NCBI GenBank assembly: GCA_965223835.1
Contig: CBDCXQ010000001.1
Span: 5,952,001 to 6,016,000, forward strand
Source: CAVYXZ01 sp965223835
GTDB taxonomy: Bacteria > Chloroflexota > Anaerolineae > Aggregatilineales > Phototrophicaceae
DNA length: 64,000 nucleotides
Direction of reading: 5' to 3'
Part shown: positions 43,049 through 52,306 of the stretch, piece after piece
Layout of the letters: each line of letters begins with the position of its first letter
Position numbering within the stretch: the stretch's first letter is position 1
The notes under the pieces: model-generated
What the model saw: the letters and a program-made list of their open reading frames with translations, nothing else
The model's database searches: none
Told to the model about the DNA's origin: nothing
Translations under genes and position numbers: made by a program

Positions 43049-43867
43049 GATAATCGAGGCGTTGCTGGTGCGAGGTGAAATAACCGGGTGACAAATCGTG
43101 GTCTTGGGCCTCAGCAATGAGCTTCCAGGGTTCGCCCTGCTACAGATAGCGTTTCAAGGTGCCGTGCCAGCGTTGCGCGGCCTCCGGGTCATGCGGGAAG
43201 CGGGCCTGGGCAAGTGTCGCGGCTTGTTGCGCGGCATGGTACCAATCCACAATTTGTGTACTCTGTGGAAATAGATCGGTACTCAACCGCCAAATCCAGC
43301 CTGCACCATCAGCGGTGACGACCACATGGCCTGCGTGGGGGACCTGTTTCTCGACCGCCAAGCGCCACAGATGAGGGGCAAAATCGTCAGCACTACCCAG
43401 GCAGGCGGTGTAGTGCATGTGGTGACTGCGAACGGCTTGGTTCTCAGCTAACGCCCCGGGGCGGGGCTAACGTGCCCACCACGCCCACTTTGAGTACTTT
43501 CCACCCTTCGTCACGGATGTTGACCATGTCCCCGTCCATACCAACACTTATGCGTAGAAAGGGCTGGTAGTCACGCGGATGCAGCGCGTTCGTTCCACAC
43601 CAACGTGCGTTTGTCGCTCGTGTTCCAGCCAGGTGGCCCCAACCCGCTGGGTGTGTTGCCAGATGGTACTGGCAGACACCGACTGCCACCCAAATCGGCG
43701 CATGACCTCACTCGCCTGCTAGGGTACTGAGCCACACTACGTCGCGCTGCAAACCCGGACTCAGGCTCCCACTGGTCAGCCCTAGGCGCTCATCCAGGGG
43801 GAAAATGACCGCGTTGGCATGCCGCACAGTAAAAGTAATCGTGTTCCACTCGGGTACTAAGTTTCAT
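42900..43867 (-). pseudogene. Decayed ISKra4-type transposase
   Basis: On the minus strand from an ATG at 43867, fragments in changing frames read KLSTRVEHDYFYCAACQRGH, then PLDERLGLTSGSLSPGLQRD, RRFGWQSVSASTIWQHTQRVG, VGMDGDMVNIRDEGWKVLKVG, TADGAGWIWRLSTDLFPQST and QIVDWYHAAQQAATLA. After WHGTLKRYL there is an in-frame TAG, then QGEPWKLIAEAQDHD continues. At least three frameshifts and one stop make it non-functional. No clear terminal inverted repeats were found. Confidence 0.8.
42900..43867 (-). mobile_element. Remnant of an ISKra4-family insertion sequence
   Basis: Extent is set by transposase homology only; true IS ends are not resolved. It separates the RNase H-SLOG gene group from the ordinary genes after 43931. 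Confidence 0.6.
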
Positions 43868-43895
43868 TTTCCGCAACCAGCGGTTAAACTGGGCG

Positions 43896-43901
43896 TATAA
43901 T
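43896..43901 (+). promoter_or_regulatory. Promoter -10 box TATAAT
   Basis: TATAAT 30 nt upstream of the ATG at 43931; no clear -35 hexamer. It lies just outside the transposase remnant and fits transcription of the coiled-coil membrane protein gene. Confidence 0.45.
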
Positions 43902-43930
43902 AGTTAGAATTACGCGGAGTTCATACCTTC

Positions 43931-44755
43931 ATGTCGAGAAATAGTGCTTCTGATGAAGTCAAACAACGAGCATTGGGCGCGGTTATCAGCAGCGCCTTTT
44001 TGCGCTGGGAAAGCCTGGTCACGGTTCTGCTAACCGTTATTCTGTTTATGTTCGTGCCCGACCCATTTCCCTGGTGGCAAAGCTGGTTCTGGCTGGTGGG
44101 GGGGGCGATTGCCGAAATCGCGCTGGTGGTGAATGCCCTGACAGATGAAGAAACCGCGCAAAAAGCGGTGGCGCGTGAGTTTGAAAACAAGTTTGATATG
44201 CGGGCCGTGCGCAACCGGGTTTCACGGGAGCGTCTGCAAAGTGCATTGGAATATCGGCAGGGAATGCGCGACCTGGCCGAGCGGCATCAGGGCGCGATGC
44301 GCGTCAGCCTGCGCCAGACCGTTGATGAAGTCGATGATTGGATCGGCCAGATGTATGACCTGGCCCTGCACATTGATGCGTTTGAAGAGAATGAACTGGT
44401 CGAACGGGACCGGCGCATGGTCCCACAAAAGCTGGAACAAACCAGAAACGCGCTGGAACGCGAAAAAAATGAGGCGATTCGCCGCGACCTGGAGCAACAA
44501 TCTCGCCTGCTGGAGCAGCAACTTGCTAACCTGCAAGCGACTGCCAATAGCGCGAAACGCGCCGAGATTCAACTGGAAAGTACGCTTTCATCGCTGGGGA
44601 CCATTTACGCGCAAATGTCGCTGATGGGCACCAAAGAGGTGGACAGTGCGCGGGCACAACGACTGCGGCTGGAAATTCAGGATGAAGTCGCCAGCCTACA
44701 GGATACGATTGAAGCGATGGACGAAGTACAGGCACAGCGGCTGCGGCTCGGTTGA
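43931..44755 (+). CDS. Membrane-anchored coiled-coil protein
   Basis: 274 residues. Two membrane segments (about 25-42 and 48-66) are followed by a long charged helical region with heptad-like stretches (RNALEREKNEAIRRDLEQQSRLLEQQLANL; EIQDEVASLQDTIEAMDEVQAQRL). No enzyme motif. The stop overlaps the start of the pyroglutamyl peptidase gene (TGATG). Function unknown; a cell-envelope scaffold is possible. Confidence 0.7.
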   Translation: MSRNSASDEVKQRALGAVISSAFLRWESLVTVLLTVILFMFVPDPFPWWQSWFWLVGGAIAEIALVVNALTDEETAQKAVAREFENKFDMRAVRNRVSRERLQSALEYRQGMRDLAERHQGAMRVSLRQTVDEVDDWIGQMYDLALHIDAFEENELVERDRRMVPQKLEQTRNALEREKNEAIRRDLEQQSRLLEQQLANLQATANSAKRAEIQLESTLSSLGTIYAQMSLMGTKEVDSARAQRLRLEIQDEVASLQDTIEAMDEVQAQRLRLG

Positions 44756-45327
44756 TGACCATTTTGCTCACCGGGTTCACGCCCTTTGGCGATCATGCCG
44801 TGAACCCCTCAGCGTTGATTGTTGAGGCGCTGTTTGACCGGCCTGATATAACCGGCGTCGTATTGCCCACGATCTATCAGACCGCTGGCGACCAGTTGAT
44901 AGCGCTTGTTCATGAACTACAGCCGACGGCGATTGTGATGTTGGGGGTTGCGGCGCGGCGGACAGCGATCAACCTGGAACGATTCGCGCTGAATGTTGAC
45001 GATGCCGCCATACCCGATAATGCTGATGATCTGCGTTGCGGTCAGCCGATTGTTGCTGAAGGTCCTCCAGCCTATATAACAACACTCCCAATTACTGCCA
45101 TGCAAACAGCTTTGCAAGCCCAATCGATCCCCGTCACGATTTCGAATCATGCCGGGGCCTACGTTTGTAATCACCTGTTCTATGTTGCCCGTCACGCCAT
45201 CGAATCCGCCCCGCGACCAATTCCCTGTGGATTTATCCACGTGCCACAAATTGATGGAGAAAACGGCTTGCCGCTAGGGACGATGATTAGCGCCATCTCA
45301 ATCTGTCTGGATATTCTCGCTCACTAA
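44755..45327 (+). CDS. pcp: Pyroglutamyl-peptidase I
   Basis: About 190 residues, slightly shorter than the usual 200-215. The catalytic triad is visible: Glu in NLERFALN, Cys in GAYVCNHLFY, His in GFIHVP. It begins TILLTGFTPFGDHAVNPS, the family start. It removes N-terminal pyroglutamate from peptides in the cytoplasm. Start at 44755 shares one base with the preceding stop. Confidence 0.92.
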   Translation: MTILLTGFTPFGDHAVNPSALIVEALFDRPDITGVVLPTIYQTAGDQLIALVHELQPTAIVMLGVAARRTAINLERFALNVDDAAIPDNADDLRCGQPIVAEGPPAYITTLPITAMQTALQAQSIPVTISNHAGAYVCNHLFYVARHAIESAPRPIPCGFIHVPQIDGENGLPLGTMISAISICLDILAH

Positions 45328-45366
45328 ACGCTCAGCTAATATTTATGCCGGTCTTGCCTCCATCCT

Positions 45367-45385
45367 GCTAAAATCATCGCAACGT
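45367..45385 (+). promoter_or_regulatory. Promoter-like motif GCTAAAAT-N4-GCAACGT (copy 1)
   Basis: GCTAAAAT-CATC-GCAACGT recurs with identical spacing at 47018-47036. TAAAAT may be the -10 element of the 45555 gene. Confidence 0.35.
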
Positions 45386-45396
45386 AACTGTTGTAA

Positions 45397-45439
45397 TTGC
45401 CTGCCGCCGGATAAGCGGTTTATTTTTAGCGGCAGGCAA
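45397..45439. repeat. Perfect 11-bp inverted repeat
   Basis: TTGCCTGCCGC (45397-45407) and GCGGCAGGCAA (45429-45439) around a 21-base loop in the space before the 45555 gene. It could be a bidirectional terminator or a 5' leader stem; there is no T-run directly after it. Confidence 0.5.
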
Positions 45440-45554
45440 CATCATCTCCACGAAGTTCCCACCATCCGCTTAATCGAATACTTATCCCCGTCTGAGCTAT
45501 AAATCATATTGGTTCGGTATATTCAGCTTATACGACACATGAGGGGAAACAACA

Positions 45555-45968
45555 ATGGGCGTAGAATTGTACTGGGATAATGACGAGCGCACGGTAATGC
45601 TGTTGGAATTCGAAGGTCGCTGGACCTGGGAACAGCTTTTCGAACAGTTGGCGATTGCCAAGCAGGTGGGGGACAAAGCCAGCTATGAAATTGGTGCGAT
45701 CGTGAACATTGCTGATGGGGCCACTATTCCAGGCGGATCACTTTTTAAGCCTGTTAATTTTGAGAACGCCAAGAAAATGTTGGAAATGGGTTCCAGTGGA
45801 ACCGGTCCAATCGTGATTGCCGGTGGCAATCCCATGCTGCGCACGGCTTATGATACGATGTCACGCCTGAATGCCAGTGCCACATCCAACATCTACTTTA
45901 CGCGCACTGTTGCCGAAGCCAGAAGCTTGCTGGCCCAACGCTTGCCAGAGCGCGAAGCGGTTTCTTAG
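45555..45968 (+). CDS. Small soluble alpha/beta protein, STAS-like appearance
   Basis: 137 residues, no signal or membrane segment. The order VMLLEFEGRWTWEQLFEQLAIAKQV, then IGAIVNIADGATIPGG, then GPIVIAGGNPMLRTAYDTM suggests alternating strands and helices like SpoIIAA/STAS-type regulators, but I cannot place it in a family with confidence. Single gene with GAGGGGAAACAAC upstream of the ATG. Confidence 0.6.
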   Translation: MGVELYWDNDERTVMLLEFEGRWTWEQLFEQLAIAKQVGDKASYEIGAIVNIADGATIPGGSLFKPVNFENAKKMLEMGSSGTGPIVIAGGNPMLRTAYDTMSRLNASATSNIYFTRTVAEARSLLAQRLPEREAVS

Positions 45969-46002
45969 CGATTTAAAACATGCACCCGATTTGGTGTCCA
46001 AT

Positions 46003-46746
46003 CTACACAGTCGACTCACGCCAATAGATCAACAACTGCTCACGGGCAAAGGTGTACATCCGGGTTTCGACCTGTTCAACAATCGCCGGCGGCACATGGT
46101 CCCACAAATCGGCTTGTAAACGTTCCGGCGAATCCAGTATTGCGCGAAATTCGTCGGGTGTTTTGTTGACACGCTTGCCCAAAACCGCCAGTGTCTGACT
46201 GCCACTCACCAGTTGCAGATGAATAAAATCGCGCCAGGCCATCAAATCGGCAGTGCTCATAAACGGCAGCCAATCCGCCGGTTGCGCCGCCTGTAAAGTA
46301 GGGGCGTGCCATGCTTCCAACAGCGCGTTGTCGCGTTCATCAATGCGCGTAAGCAGGATATGCAACATCAAAAACCGGAATTTATGATCGCGCCACTGAG
46401 CATCAAAGAAGTAATCTCGCAGCAAATCCAGCATCCACACTTCATCCATCGCCAGATGGGCGACATAACCCGCCAAAAACGCCCGCTGATCTGGACTTAT
46501 GGCGGTTTGCAGTACCGGATGGCGGGCCAGCATCACCCGCCAGGCATGGTCGCGCAGAGGTTCATCATAGGTATAAAAGTGGGTATCGGCCCGCTTGATT
46601 CCCGAATTCACCCGGGCATCAGCGGCAATGTTCCCCAATAAAAAGGCACTGCGTTCGGCGGTAAGTGCTAACCGGACCGCTTCAGGTACGTCGTTATCAC
46701 GCATCATATCCTGGGCAGTCCGTAAGTGAGTAAAGGGTGTTGGCAT
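46003..46746 (-). CDS. Zinc-dependent phospholipase C-like protein
   Basis: 247 residues. It begins MPTPFTHLRTAQDM and has FLLGNIAADARV, DTHFYTYDEP and AFLAGYVAHLAMDEVWM, with His and Asp spaced as in the metal sites of PF00882 zinc-dependent phospholipase C proteins. No signal peptide, so a cytoplasmic hydrolase. The true substrate is unknown. Confidence 0.72.
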   Translation of the reverse strand: MPTPFTHLRTAQDMMRDNDVPEAVRLALTAERSAFLLGNIAADARVNSGIKRADTHFYTYDEPLRDHAWRVMLARHPVLQTAISPDQRAFLAGYVAHLAMDEVWMLDLLRDYFFDAQWRDHKFRFLMLHILLTRIDERDNALLEAWHAPTLQAAQPADWLPFMSTADLMAWRDFIHLQLVSGSQTLAVLGKRVNKTPDEFRAILDSPERLQADLWDHVPPAIVEQVETRMYTFAREQLLIYWRESTV

Positions 46747-47150
46747 ATCTTCGTTTCATTATGCGGGTATCAGCCTCATTATAGCGCGGACTGCAATCGC
46801 ATTGGATTCCCAATGGTTTAGATGGTGTACAGAACCCGGCCTGTTTTACCCCACCCAAATCGTTGATTAGAGGAGCAAGGTTAAGCGAGAGGCTGCCTGA
46901 GCCAATGAGTTCGTTATTCTGACGTGCGAAATCGTGAATACTGGTAAGGATGACTGGCAACGCATTATGCGTTCATTGATTCGGTCTCAACTGCGCATTC
47001 CGCCCACCCTATTTTGCGCTAAAATAGATGCAACGTTCTGTGTTGATGGATTGACGCTGACCTTCCCGGGTCCATGTCAGATTGACATTTGCAAACTGCT
47101 GGCCCGACCCGATTTATCCATGAGTCACGTCATTTGAAGGATTGTATGCT
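46747..47150. other. Intergenic region
   Basis: About 400 bp. A perfect CTATTTT-GCGCT-AAAATAG inverted repeat (47009-47027) overlaps the promoter-like motif at 47018-47036. A frame at 46934-47137 has no ribosome site or protein-like sequence and is not called. Otherwise nothing is seen. Confidence 0.4.
47018..47036 (+). promoter_or_regulatory. Promoter-like motif GCTAAAAT-N4-GCAACGT (copy 2)
   Basis: Same 8-4-7 layout as 45367-45385, 115 nt before the small membrane protein gene. Confidence 0.35.
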
Positions 47151-47351
47151 ATGCCTGGGGAAATTGAGGATCAGATTGACGACATTGTCGGCGATGAGCC
47201 TTCACCTGACCCGACCTGGTTGGACTATCTGGTCTGGGTGATCTATGGCACGCTCGGCGTTATGTTCGGCCTACTACTTTTATATGTACTATTTATCATA
47301 CTGCGTACGATTTTCTTGTACGGTTTCAGCGAGTTTTTGTGGTCAATTTAG
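47151..47351 (+). CDS. Small single-span membrane protein
   Basis: 66 residues from the ATG at 47151, AAGGA 9 nt upstream. An acidic N-terminus (MPGEIEDQIDDIVGDEPSPD) is followed by one long hydrophobic segment (about 28-55) and an aromatic C-terminus. A terminator follows directly. Not recognised. Confidence 0.6.
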   Translation: MPGEIEDQIDDIVGDEPSPDPTWLDYLVWVIYGTLGVMFGLLLLYVLFIILRTIFLYGFSEFLWSI

Positions 47352-47374
47352 CCCCTGATTCATAGGGGTTTTTT
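47352..47374 (+). terminator. Rho-independent terminator
   Basis: CCCCT (47352-47356) pairs with AGGGG (47364-47368), loop GATTCAT, followed by TTTTTT. Directly after the small membrane protein. Confidence 0.8.
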
Positions 47375-47394
47375 ACGAAATTGCGGCGGTTTCA

Positions 47395-47403
47395 TGGTAT
47401 AAT
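47395..47403 (+). promoter_or_regulatory. Extended -10 promoter (TGGTATAAT)
   Basis: TGGTATAAT ends 24 nt before the ATG of the SWIM gene; the TGn extension can compensate for the missing -35 box. Confidence 0.55.
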
Positions 47404-47427
47404 TAGAATAAATGTTCTAGGAGTATC

Positions 47428-47802
47428 ATGAGCATGCGACCCAAGAATATCAAACAACTCCAGGCGCAAAGTCGGCAACTAGCCACCCGTCATGTCGATA
47501 AACATACGCTCGTCGTGCAAAGCGCTTCCAATGCGCTTGCCAACCACATCGTAACGGTCGAATTTTGTGATGATAACACACTGCAAGCCCGCTGCACCTG
47601 CGAGTGGGCCTTGAACCGCGGGATCGCCTGCACGCATGTCATGGCGGCATTAGAGTATCTGGCGCAAACCAAAGCACGGACTTTGAGCTTCTGGCCCACC
47701 CAGGAAGACGCTCGCCGTCAGAAGCAGCGGGTGTTCTATCTGACCGGGGATCATGTCCGTGAAGATGATGATGGTGTCTGGATAACGAGCCGTACCGGCT
47801 AA
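47428..47802 (+). CDS. SWIM zinc-finger protein
   Basis: 124 residues. The SWIM motif CxCx(n)CxH is seen as CTCEWALNRGIACTHVMAAL. TAGGAG lies upstream of the ATG. SWIM domains bind DNA or protein; small stand-alone ones are common and uncharacterised. Faces the convergent MFS gene across 7 bp. Confidence 0.8.
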   Translation: MSMRPKNIKQLQAQSRQLATRHVDKHTLVVQSASNALANHIVTVEFCDDNTLQARCTCEWALNRGIACTHVMAALEYLAQTKARTLSFWPTQEDARRQKQRVFYLTGDHVREDDDGVWITSRTG

Positions 47803-47809
47803 CTGCTTG

Positions 47810-49057
47810 CTAATCACCGACTGCAACGGGGATCGCCGGTTGCAGTCTTTTTGTCCCCCACCACCACAAAACCAACGGGATCATTGTCACGAGTGTCAGG
47901 CCACCGACCAACACATTCATATAGGTCGGCCCGGCAATATCTACCAGCACACCGGTGAGTAGCATACTGCCGCTGGCAACCAGTTGAAAAATCGCGTTGT
48001 CGAGGGCGAACATGCGGCCCATGTAGGCGTCAGGCACCGTCATTTGGATAATAACCGAACTATAAGTCCAATTTGCTGAGCCGCCCATCGCCCGGATCAT
48101 GAGTGCCAGTGCCACCACCAGCAACCCCGGCGCGCTGGCTAATAGCGCCATGCCGAGTGGGATAAGGGCAAAACCGACCAGGATGAGCCGATTCATGGTC
48201 GTCACTCGCCCATCATTAAATCGGTTGAGCAAAACCGGTCCCAATACTGCGCCCAGCCCGGTCACGCCATATAATAACCCCAGCGACTGTTCGCCGTTAG
48301 CGCCGCTGACGAATACCTGCGTGGCGAATACAACCATGAGCGTTTCCGAATTGACGATGGTTCCACCGGCTTTGACCAGTAAGTTGAGCGTGAAGGCGGG
48401 ACGATCAAAGGCAAACCGAATACCTTCGCGCAAGCTACCGGTTGCCGCTTCGGTCTTCATGGATGGAGCTGCTGCCGGTTTCACGCGGACGGTGCTGATG
48501 AGAACCGCCGAGACCAAAAACGTCAGGGCATCAATCAACAGCACAGCCGTGGTACCCAACCACGCGGCCATTATCCCACCCAGCAACGAACCGACGGCCA
48601 GCATGACCGACCAGCTTGCGCTGCTGAGCGTGTTCGCCAGAACCAGTTCATCTTGTGGGAGCAGGTTAGGAATGATCGCCGACCGAGCCGGGTCAAAAAT
48701 AGCAGCAAGCATAAACTGCAGGGCGGTTAACCCATAAATCAACCACAACGTTGCTGGTCCACTTGCCAGTAAAAGCAGTAGCACGATGATAGCCCGCAGC
48801 ACATCACTGGCGATCAGTAAGCGTTTACGATCAAAGCGGTCAGCCAGCACGCCAGCATAGGGACTAATCAACAGCGGGGCCAATACGCGTACCATCAGAA
48901 ATAGACTGACGGCGAGACCAGAGCCGCCGCTATATTTCGATACCAGCGCGACCAGGACAATCGTATTAAACCAGTCGCCCAGCATACTCACGATTTGCGC
49001 CAGCCACAACCGGGCAAAATTGGGATACGCTCGGCGCAAGCGGATATAAGCAGACAT
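47810..49057 (-). CDS. MFS transporter
   Basis: About 415 residues from the ATG at 49057 (AGGTGG upstream), with 12 predicted membrane segments. The motif-A-like loop is GVLADRFDRKRLLI between segments 2 and 3. It belongs to the EntS/MFS_3-type group by the start FARLWLAQIVSMLGDWFNTIVLVAL. Substrate unknown. Confidence 0.85.
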   Translation of the reverse strand: MSAYIRLRRAYPNFARLWLAQIVSMLGDWFNTIVLVALVSKYSGGSGLAVSLFLMVRVLAPLLISPYAGVLADRFDRKRLLIASDVLRAIIVLLLLLASGPATLWLIYGLTALQFMLAAIFDPARSAIIPNLLPQDELVLANTLSSASWSVMLAVGSLLGGIMAAWLGTTAVLLIDALTFLVSAVLISTVRVKPAAAPSMKTEAATGSLREGIRFAFDRPAFTLNLLVKAGGTIVNSETLMVVFATQVFVSGANGEQSLGLLYGVTGLGAVLGPVLLNRFNDGRVTTMNRLILVGFALIPLGMALLASAPGLLVVALALMIRAMGGSANWTYSSVIIQMTVPDAYMGRMFALDNAIFQLVASGSMLLTGVLVDIAGPTYMNVLVGGLTLVTMIPLVLWWWGTKRLQPAIPVAVGD

Positions 49058-49156
49058 AAAAACCACCTTTCTACGCTGACATCATTGTCGCGCATTCAGG
49101 TGGTTTCACACATCGTCCAGACGCTATAGATTAGCCTGTACGAAGGTCCAGCGTTT

Positions 49157-49678
49157 CTAGGCCAGCAGGAATTGATCGACCGTTGATTGGGTCCACTGGC
49201 GGATTTTGTCCCAATCCCGGAAGTCATTCGACATCGTGCCTGGCAGATTTTTGCCATCGTAACGGGCGGCGAGCGTCCAGCGTTCTTCCCATTCCACCGC
49301 ATCCAGATTGAGGAGTCCGGCAAACACGGTCAAATTCGTGATGTTCAAGTTGTCCAGCACCCGATGATTAACATACTCACGGAGGCAGTGTTCATAGCCA
49401 TCGGGTTCCAGTACCCGGATCGCCGTGATAAAGAACGCGCCGGGAAGCTGTTTGAGTTGGGCTTCATTCCGCTCGAGAAACTGCGACATCTCCGATAGCC
49501 ACATGCCACCATGTATCGCCGAACCGACCACATAGGCGTCATACCCTTCCATCGAGGTGACATCGGCAACATTCGCGACGGTGACTTCAAACTCGCGCTG
49601 TTCGATTTCCTTGCCGATAAACTCAGCTATTTCAGCGGTGGAGCCATGTGCACTGGCATACCCAACGAGAATTTTCAT
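49157..49678 (-). CDS. Flavodoxin-domain protein, HemG-like
   Basis: About 173 residues from MKILVGYASAHGSTAEIAEFIG, the phosphate loop for FMN (YASAHGSTAE). VVGSAIHGGMWL is the second flavin loop. The size and the extended C-terminal half resemble flavodoxin-type protoporphyrinogen oxidase HemG, but that activity cannot be told from sequence. AGGAGG lies upstream. Confidence 0.78.
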   Translation of the reverse strand: MKILVGYASAHGSTAEIAEFIGKEIEQREFEVTVANVADVTSMEGYDAYVVGSAIHGGMWLSEMSQFLERNEAQLKQLPGAFFITAIRVLEPDGYEHCLREYVNHRVLDNLNITNLTVFAGLLNLDAVEWEERWTLAARYDGKNLPGTMSNDFRDWDKIRQWTQSTVDQFLLA

Positions 49679-49850
49679 TATAAACCTGCCTCCTGCCATT
49701 CCGCCGTACGTGTCAATATCGTATGCAAAATCGTTTCAAGTCAGAAATACCATTTATCACGCAATTTGCGGATGATTGTCTAGTCTGTGTGGTTGCGTGT
49801 ACCACATGATAGCACATTTAATCGGTGAAATGAGGGCCAGCAGGTGATGT

Positions 49851-50585
49851 TCAGGTTGTCAAAAAGCCACCATCAATCGGCAACATCACTCCGTTGACCA
49901 TCGCCGAATGCTCACTGAGTAGATAAGCAACCACTTGCGAGACATGTTCGGGGTCAGCGAAATGTCCCAGCGGAATCCTGGCCTTCATCGGATCACCTTT
50001 AGCCGGGTCTGCCCAGGCGCGTTTGCCCATCGGCGTCAGGACCACCGTCGGGTTAATGGCATTCACCCGAATACGATGCGGACCGAGTTCCAGCGCCATC
50101 ACCCGCGTCAGTTGGTCCAGCGCCCCCTTCGACATGCAATAGGTCGTGTGGTCCAGTAACGCCCGCGCCGAGGATTGGCTGGATACATTGACGATGGCAC
50201 CCCCAACGCCACGTGCGATCATATCTTTAGCCGCGATCTGCGAAACAATCATGGCCGCCCGCGCATTGACCGCCATGGTTTGATCGAACGCCGCCGTCGT
50301 GGCTTCCAGAAATGGCTCCAGAATGGCGATCCCGGCATTGTTAACCAGCAGGTCAATGCGCCCCACCGCCGTTATAGCTGTCCGCGTTGCCGCCTCATCC
50401 GCGAGATCAACGGCCACTGTTTGGCAACCGAGTTCCGCTTCCAGCTTTTTGAGATCAGCCGGGGTTCGACTCACCGCGATGACATCTCCGTTACACTCAT
50501 GCGTCAAATAACGCACAATATCGCGACCAATGCCCTTGCCGGCCCCGGTGACGACAATCCGTTTGCCCGTAAAATCAATTTTCAT
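49851..50585 (-). CDS. SDR oxidoreductase, L-xylulose reductase-like
   Basis: 244 residues, classical SDR. NAD(P) motif TGAGKGIG, NNAG, catalytic Ser in NVSSQSS and Y-x3-K in TYCMSKGALD. The run VMALELGPHRIRVNAINPTVV and the IDGGF end closely resemble dicarbonyl/L-xylulose reductase. It follows another SDR by 3 nt, suggesting sugar or polyol metabolism. Confidence 0.82.
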   Translation of the reverse strand: MKIDFTGKRIVVTGAGKGIGRDIVRYLTHECNGDVIAVSRTPADLKKLEAELGCQTVAVDLADEAATRTAITAVGRIDLLVNNAGIAILEPFLEATTAAFDQTMAVNARAAMIVSQIAAKDMIARGVGGAIVNVSSQSSARALLDHTTYCMSKGALDQLTRVMALELGPHRIRVNAINPTVVLTPMGKRAWADPAKGDPMKARIPLGHFADPEHVSQVVAYLLSEHSAMVNGVMLPIDGGFLTT

Positions 50586-50588
50586 TTT

Positions 50589-51392
50589 TCACCATGCGCA
50601 ATAGCCACCATCAATAATCATATCTGAACCGGTCATAAAGTCGGAAACCGCCGCTGCCAGGAACACGACTGCACCTTGCAAATCAGTGACCTCTGCCATG
50701 CGTCCCAGTGGTGTCCGCTCCAGCCATTGCGGGGCCATTTCCTGACCAATCGGTGTTGCCAGCAAATCAGCGACCAGTTGCGTGCGCGTGTAACCAGGGC
50801 TGATACTGTTGACGCGAATCCCGTGCGCGGCCCATTCGGTTGCCAGGCTGCGCGTCATGTGCAAGACACCGGCTTTGGTCGTGTTATAGACGACCTGCGC
50901 TTGCGGGTAATTCACAATCGAGGCTGACATGGACGCCGTATTGATGATCTTGCCATAGCCGGCAGGCAACATCACCTGGGCCTCAGCCTGCGCACACAGA
51001 AACACGCCTTTGAGGTTGACGTTATTGATCTGATCCCAGTTAGCCTCGGATACTTCCGCTGCTGCCGTCCAGTCGCCAATCCCCGCATTGTTCACGGCAA
51101 TCGTGAGTTTGCCGCACGCATCCACAACCGTTTTCACCATATTTTCGCATTGTGCCTTTTGTGTGACGTCAGTGGTCACGGCCATTGCGGTGATGCCCTT
51201 ATCCGTCAACTCCTGCGCGACGGTCTCGGCCCGTTCCGTAACCAGATCAACGACTGCGACAGCAGCCCCGGCTTCTCCCAGCGCATGGGCAAATGCCCGA
51301 CCAATACCCTGGCCCGCGCCTGTGACCAGTGCCACCCGGTCATCCAAGCGAAAACGATCCAGAATTGGTGGGGAATCTAAAACCACATCCAT
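50589..51392 (-). CDS. SDR oxidoreductase, sugar-alcohol dehydrogenase-like
   Basis: About 267 residues from the ATG at 51392 (GGAG upstream). TGAGQGIGRAF, NNAGIGDW, NTASMSASIV and Y-x3-K in VYNTTKAGVLHM mark an active classical SDR. The pattern resembles sorbitol/mannitol/arabinitol dehydrogenases. Likely co-transcribed with the xylulose-reductase-like gene. Confidence 0.8.
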   Translation of the reverse strand: MDVVLDSPPILDRFRLDDRVALVTGAGQGIGRAFAHALGEAGAAVAVVDLVTERAETVAQELTDKGITAMAVTTDVTQKAQCENMVKTVVDACGKLTIAVNNAGIGDWTAAAEVSEANWDQINNVNLKGVFLCAQAEAQVMLPAGYGKIINTASMSASIVNYPQAQVVYNTTKAGVLHMTRSLATEWAAHGIRVNSISPGYTRTQLVADLLATPIGQEMAPQWLERTPLGRMAEVTDLQGAVVFLAAAVSDFMTGSDMIIDGGYCAW

Positions 51393-51429
51393 AAAAATTT
51401 CTCCTGTCATCAGTAATTTGGGGGCAATC

Positions 51430-52254
51430 TCACAAAAATTTCTGTAATTCAACCGGGTCGTGCGAACACATCATTTTAATCTCATCGCCATGTTCACGGA
51501 GCAGTTGGCGCAAACGTGGCGTATGCCGACCCATACTGCGAAACACTTTATTCGAATTTCGCATCAGCTTCAGGATAACATAATCAGGTGGCAAACGTGG
51601 GTTATCCAGATCGACCTCACCATGAAAGGCATAGGCGTCGCCGCAATGCATGAGCCAACCATCCGGCGTTCTTAGGGCTACCGCACTCATCCCTGCCGAA
51701 TGTCCTGGCAATGGAATAAAATGGAATGCCGTATTGCCGAGATCGAAGGCCGGAGTCGCGGGCAGGCCAAACCAGGTCTCATCCACTAAATCGTGAACCT
51801 TCCAGCGCGGGTTATGGTCCCAATGCTCACGTCGGTAAATGTAGCGTTCGTACACGTCCTGGGGGTTGATTAAATGGTCGTATTCGGTGCGAAAAATATG
51901 GACGGTTGCATCAGGGAAATCCGGCAAGCCGCCCACATGGTCGAAGTGCATGTGGGTGACAACAATGTGCCGCACGTCGCCAGGATCATAGCCCAGTGCC
52001 TGCACCTGATAAAAAGCGGTTTCGTTCAGGTCACGGGTGGAGCCTGCCATCCGCATCAGAAGATTGTTCAGACGGGTTGGATTGGTGAAATCACGGGTCC
52101 CGAATCCGGTATCAATGAGCAGCAAGCCATCGTCGGTCTCTGCGAGGATAACGTGCAGAATGGTGTGAGATGGCTGCAACAGGCTGCCGTTACCGACGAT
52201 AGCAACGCCGAACCGGATCCACATGGTGCCACAGTTTAGATGATGAACCCGCAT
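51430..52254 (-). CDS. Metallo-beta-lactamase-fold hydrolase
   Basis: 274 residues. Zinc-binding THMHFDHVGG (HxHxDH), a later His in PLPGHSAGMSAV, Asp in HCGDAYAF and a final His in CSHDPVEL. It resembles lactonase-type MBL hydrolases. First gene of a run with the two SDRs, so a sugar lactone is a possible substrate (inference). Confidence 0.85.
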   Translation of the reverse strand: MRVHHLNCGTMWIRFGVAIVGNGSLLQPSHTILHVILAETDDGLLLIDTGFGTRDFTNPTRLNNLLMRMAGSTRDLNETAFYQVQALGYDPGDVRHIVVTHMHFDHVGGLPDFPDATVHIFRTEYDHLINPQDVYERYIYRREHWDHNPRWKVHDLVDETWFGLPATPAFDLGNTAFHFIPLPGHSAGMSAVALRTPDGWLMHCGDAYAFHGEVDLDNPRLPPDYVILKLMRNSNKVFRSMGRHTPRLRQLLREHGDEIKMMCSHDPVELQKFL

Positions 52255-52306
52255 CCGCCGGTTTCCTGTTAGTCGTACTTACTATCAGGCATGATAACGC
52301 AAGAAA

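Noticed and set aside
46934..47137. 67-residue frame before the small membrane protein
   Set aside because: No ribosome site, and it contains the promoter-like motif.
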